Assembly: GCF_024449095.1 (NCBI RefSeq)
Contig: NZ_CP024628.1
Location: 1,240,001-1,304,000 of the forward strand
Length of the DNA: 64,000 nt
Source: Vibrio coralliilyticus
Lineage (GTDB): Bacteria > Pseudomonadota > Gammaproteobacteria > Enterobacterales > Vibrionaceae
Direction: 5' to 3'
Shown here: positions 62,387 through 64,000 of the stretch, piece by piece
Layout: every line of letters begins with the position of its first letter
How positions within the stretch are numbered: the stretch's first letter is position 1
Translations under genes and position numbers: made by a program
Notes under the pieces: generated by a model
Seen by the model: only the letters and a program-made list of their open reading frames with translations
Told to the model about the DNA's origin: nothing
Database searches by the model: none

Positions 62387-64000
62387 ATGAAAACATTACA
62401 AATCGCTGCTATCGCTCTGTTGGTAGGAGGCGCACTGGGCTATTCCGCTAATCATTTCCTAGCCGGATCTAGCATGGGAATGGACGCCAAAGCGGAGTCT
62501 GATTCTGCTGAACCTCTCTACTGGGTTGCTCCGATGGACCCGAACTACAAGCGAGATAAGCCCGGTAAGTCACCAATGGGCATGGACTTAATTCCAGTTT
62601 ACGCCGAAGACATGGCGGGAGAACAAGATGAGCCCGGAACCATTACGATTGATCCTTCGGTAGAAAACAACCTCGGCGTCAAGTCCGAACCCGTAACCCT
62701 AGAACCTCTCTCGCCCCGTATTGAAACGGTCGGTTACATCGCGTTTGATGAAAGCCAGCTGTGGCAAACCAACGTACGCGTCGCGGGTTGGGTTGAAAAA
62801 CTGTTCATCAATGCGATCGGTGAAAAAGTCAACAAAGGCGATGTGCTGTTTACGCTCTATTCACCTGAGTTGGTGAAAGCGCAGGAAGAGTTACTTAATG
62901 CCTCCCGAACAGGCCGAACCGGCTTAGTCAAAGGTGCCACTGAACGACTCGTGACACTAGGTGTAGACCGCGCACAGATTAAAGCGATTCTAAAACGCGG
63001 TAAAGCGTCACAAAACATTGAAATAAAGGCACCAGCTAACGGTGTGATTGCAAGTTTGAGCATTCGCGAAGGGGGTTATTTGTCACCCGCGCAAGCAGTG
63101 ATCAGCGCTGGCCCACTGAACAATGTTTGGGTAGACGCAGAAGTGTTCGAGCGTCAGGCGCAATGGATTAAAGCTGGCAGTGAAGCCTCGATGACATTAG
63201 ATGCGATTCCGGGCAACGAATGGCAGGGTAAGGTCGACTACGTCTACCCGATTCTTGATCCTAATACTCGTACTCTGCGCGTCAGACTTAAATTCCCTAA
63301 CCCAGATGGCGAGCTCAAGCCCAATATGTTCGCCAACATTGCTCTTCAACCTGTTAGCGAAGAGTCAGTACTGACTATTCCTAAATCTGCGGTAATACGC
63401 TCTGGCGGCATGGCTCGCATCGTTCTGGCAGAAGGCCAAGGAAAATACCGCTCTGCTCGCATCGAAACAGGCCGTGAAGCCGGAGATCGGGTTGAAGTGT
63501 TGCAGGGCTTAACCCAAGACGATCAAGTGGTGACTTCCGCACACTTTATGCTCGACTCTGAATCCAGCCAGTCTGCCGACCTTGCGCGCATTAATGGTGT
63601 TGAACCAGATGAGGAGACCGTTTGGGCGAAGGGAGAGATCACCGACGTCATGGCTGATCATGGCATGTTGACGATCAACCACCAGCCAGTACCTGAATGG
63701 GATTGGCCGGGCATGGTCATGAATTTTACTCTCGCTAAAGACGTCGATGCGAGTGCATTCACAACAGGTCAAAGCATAGAGTTTGAAATGCAAAAAACCG
63801 AGTCTGGACAGTACGAAATTGTCGACTACAAAGTGGATGACTCTGTCGTTGCTGGTGAGCTTTGGTTGCAAGGCGATATTTCTATGCTGATGGCCGACTT
63901 TGGCATGATCACCTTAAACCATCTCCCTGTCGCGGAGTGGAACTGGCAGGCCGGTGAGATGAACTTCTCCGTTGGCGATGAAGTGGACCTATCGGGTTTT
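62387..64000 (+). CDS. CusB-like membrane fusion protein with two CusF-like domains (3' truncated by window edge)
   Basis: 538 codons are present without a stop; the gene continues past the window. An N-terminal membrane anchor (LQIAAIALLVGGALGYSANHFLAG) is followed by a degenerate heavy-metal-binding segment (WVAPMDPNY, DKPGKSPMGMDLIPVY) that has lost the Cys of the usual CPMHP/CGMDL form. Then come the adaptor barrel-sandwich and hairpin parts (GWVEKLFINAIGEKVNKGDVLFTLYSPEL, IEIKAPANGVIASLSIREGGYL, VDYVYPILDPNTRTLRVRLKFPNPDG). Two tandem CusF-like domains follow: HGMLTINHQPVPEWDWPGMVMNF and FGMITLNHLPVAEWNWQAGEMNF. It should link the inner-membrane CusA-type pump to the TolC-like protein. 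ATG 62387 is 10 bases after the upstream stop. Confidence 0.92.
   Translation, partial: MKTLQIAAIALLVGGALGYSANHFLAGSSMGMDAKAESDSAEPLYWVAPMDPNYKRDKPGKSPMGMDLIPVYAEDMAGEQDEPGTITIDPSVENNLGVKSEPVTLEPLSPRIETVGYIAFDESQLWQTNVRVAGWVEKLFINAIGEKVNKGDVLFTLYSPELVKAQEELLNASRTGRTGLVKGATERLVTLGVDRAQIKAILKRGKASQNIEIKAPANGVIASLSIREGGYLSPAQAVISAGPLNNVWVDAEVFERQAQWIKAGSEASMTLDAIPGNEWQGKVDYVYPILDPNTRTLRVRLKFPNPDGELKPNMFANIALQPVSEESVLTIPKSAVIRSGGMARIVLAEGQGKYRSARIETGREAGDRVEVLQGLTQDDQVVTSAHFMLDSESSQSADLARINGVEPDEETVWAKGEITDVMADHGMLTINHQPVPEWDWPGMVMNFTLAKDVDASAFTTGQSIEFEMQKTESGQYEIVDYKVDDSVVAGELWLQGDISMLMADFGMITLNHLPVAEWNWQAGEMNFSVGDEVDLSGF

Overview
The window reads as a chromosomal segment of a Vibrio species (Vibrionaceae). 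The main reason is a vps-I / rbm biofilm-matrix locus whose gene order and protein architectures match the Vibrio cholerae matrix cluster. It is accompanied by a caa3-type cytochrome oxidase cluster, ppsA/ppsR, a MalS-like amylase and a copper-efflux operon, all typical of gammaproteobacteria. No tRNA, rRNA, insertion sequence, prophage or CRISPR array is visible. I cannot name the species.

Region 1 (1-17.4 kb) is the biofilm matrix locus. Reading leftwards on the minus strand from 17380 the genes are vpsU, vpsA, vpsB, vpsD, vpsE, vpsF, vpsG, vpsH, vpsI, vpsJ and vpsK, mostly with overlapping or near-touching ends. They supply nucleotide-sugar synthesis, glycosyl transfer, flipping, polymerisation, acetylation and a low-molecular-weight phosphatase. 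Next come the matrix proteins rbmA (minus), rbmB (plus, convergent with rbmA) and rbmC (minus, divergent from rbmB). Compared with V. cholerae there is no vpsC between vpsB and vpsD, no rbmDEF, and no vps-II (vpsL-Q) beyond rbmC. The functions that vps-II supplies (initiating transferase, export, tyrosine kinase) must therefore lie elsewhere if the pathway is complete.

Region 2 (17.4-32.9 kb) holds a Dcu-family C4-dicarboxylate carrier and a 4418-residue adhesin on the minus strand. The adhesin has a LapA/BapA-like retention module, a TAAG site of the type cut by LapG proteases, many VCBS-like extender domains, seven near-identical 429-bp tandem units, RTX nonapeptides and a type I secretion tail. 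Polysaccharide, RbmA/RbmC-type matrix proteins and this adhesin together make the left half of the window a biofilm region.

Region 3 (32.9-41.7 kb) is metabolic: an aldo/keto reductase, a small helix-turn-helix regulator, a MalS-like alpha-amylase, a small exported protein, the DAHP synthase aroG with a TyrR-box-like palindrome upstream, and a four-gene polar amino acid ABC transporter.

Region 4 (41.7-49.5 kb) is a complete aa3/caa3 oxidase locus on the minus strand: ctaC (with a fused cytochrome c domain), ctaD, ctaG, ctaE, SURF1, a Sco-like CxxxC protein, ctaA and ctaB. One small DUF2909-type membrane protein is encoded on the opposite strand in its middle.

Region 5 (49.8-60.5 kb) contains a phosphohexomutase with a Fur-box-like sequence upstream, an EamA transporter, an orphan periplasmic binding protein, the divergent ppsR/ppsA pair, a YjiH-type membrane protein, a small secreted protein, ferredoxin-NADP reductase and a thioesterase.

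Region 6 (60.5-64 kb) starts with a MerR/CueR-type promoter (19-bp spacer) driving a Cys/Met-rich exported peptide, a TolC/CusC-like outer membrane protein and a CusB-like adaptor. The adaptor carries two CusF-like metal-binding domains and runs off the end of the window.
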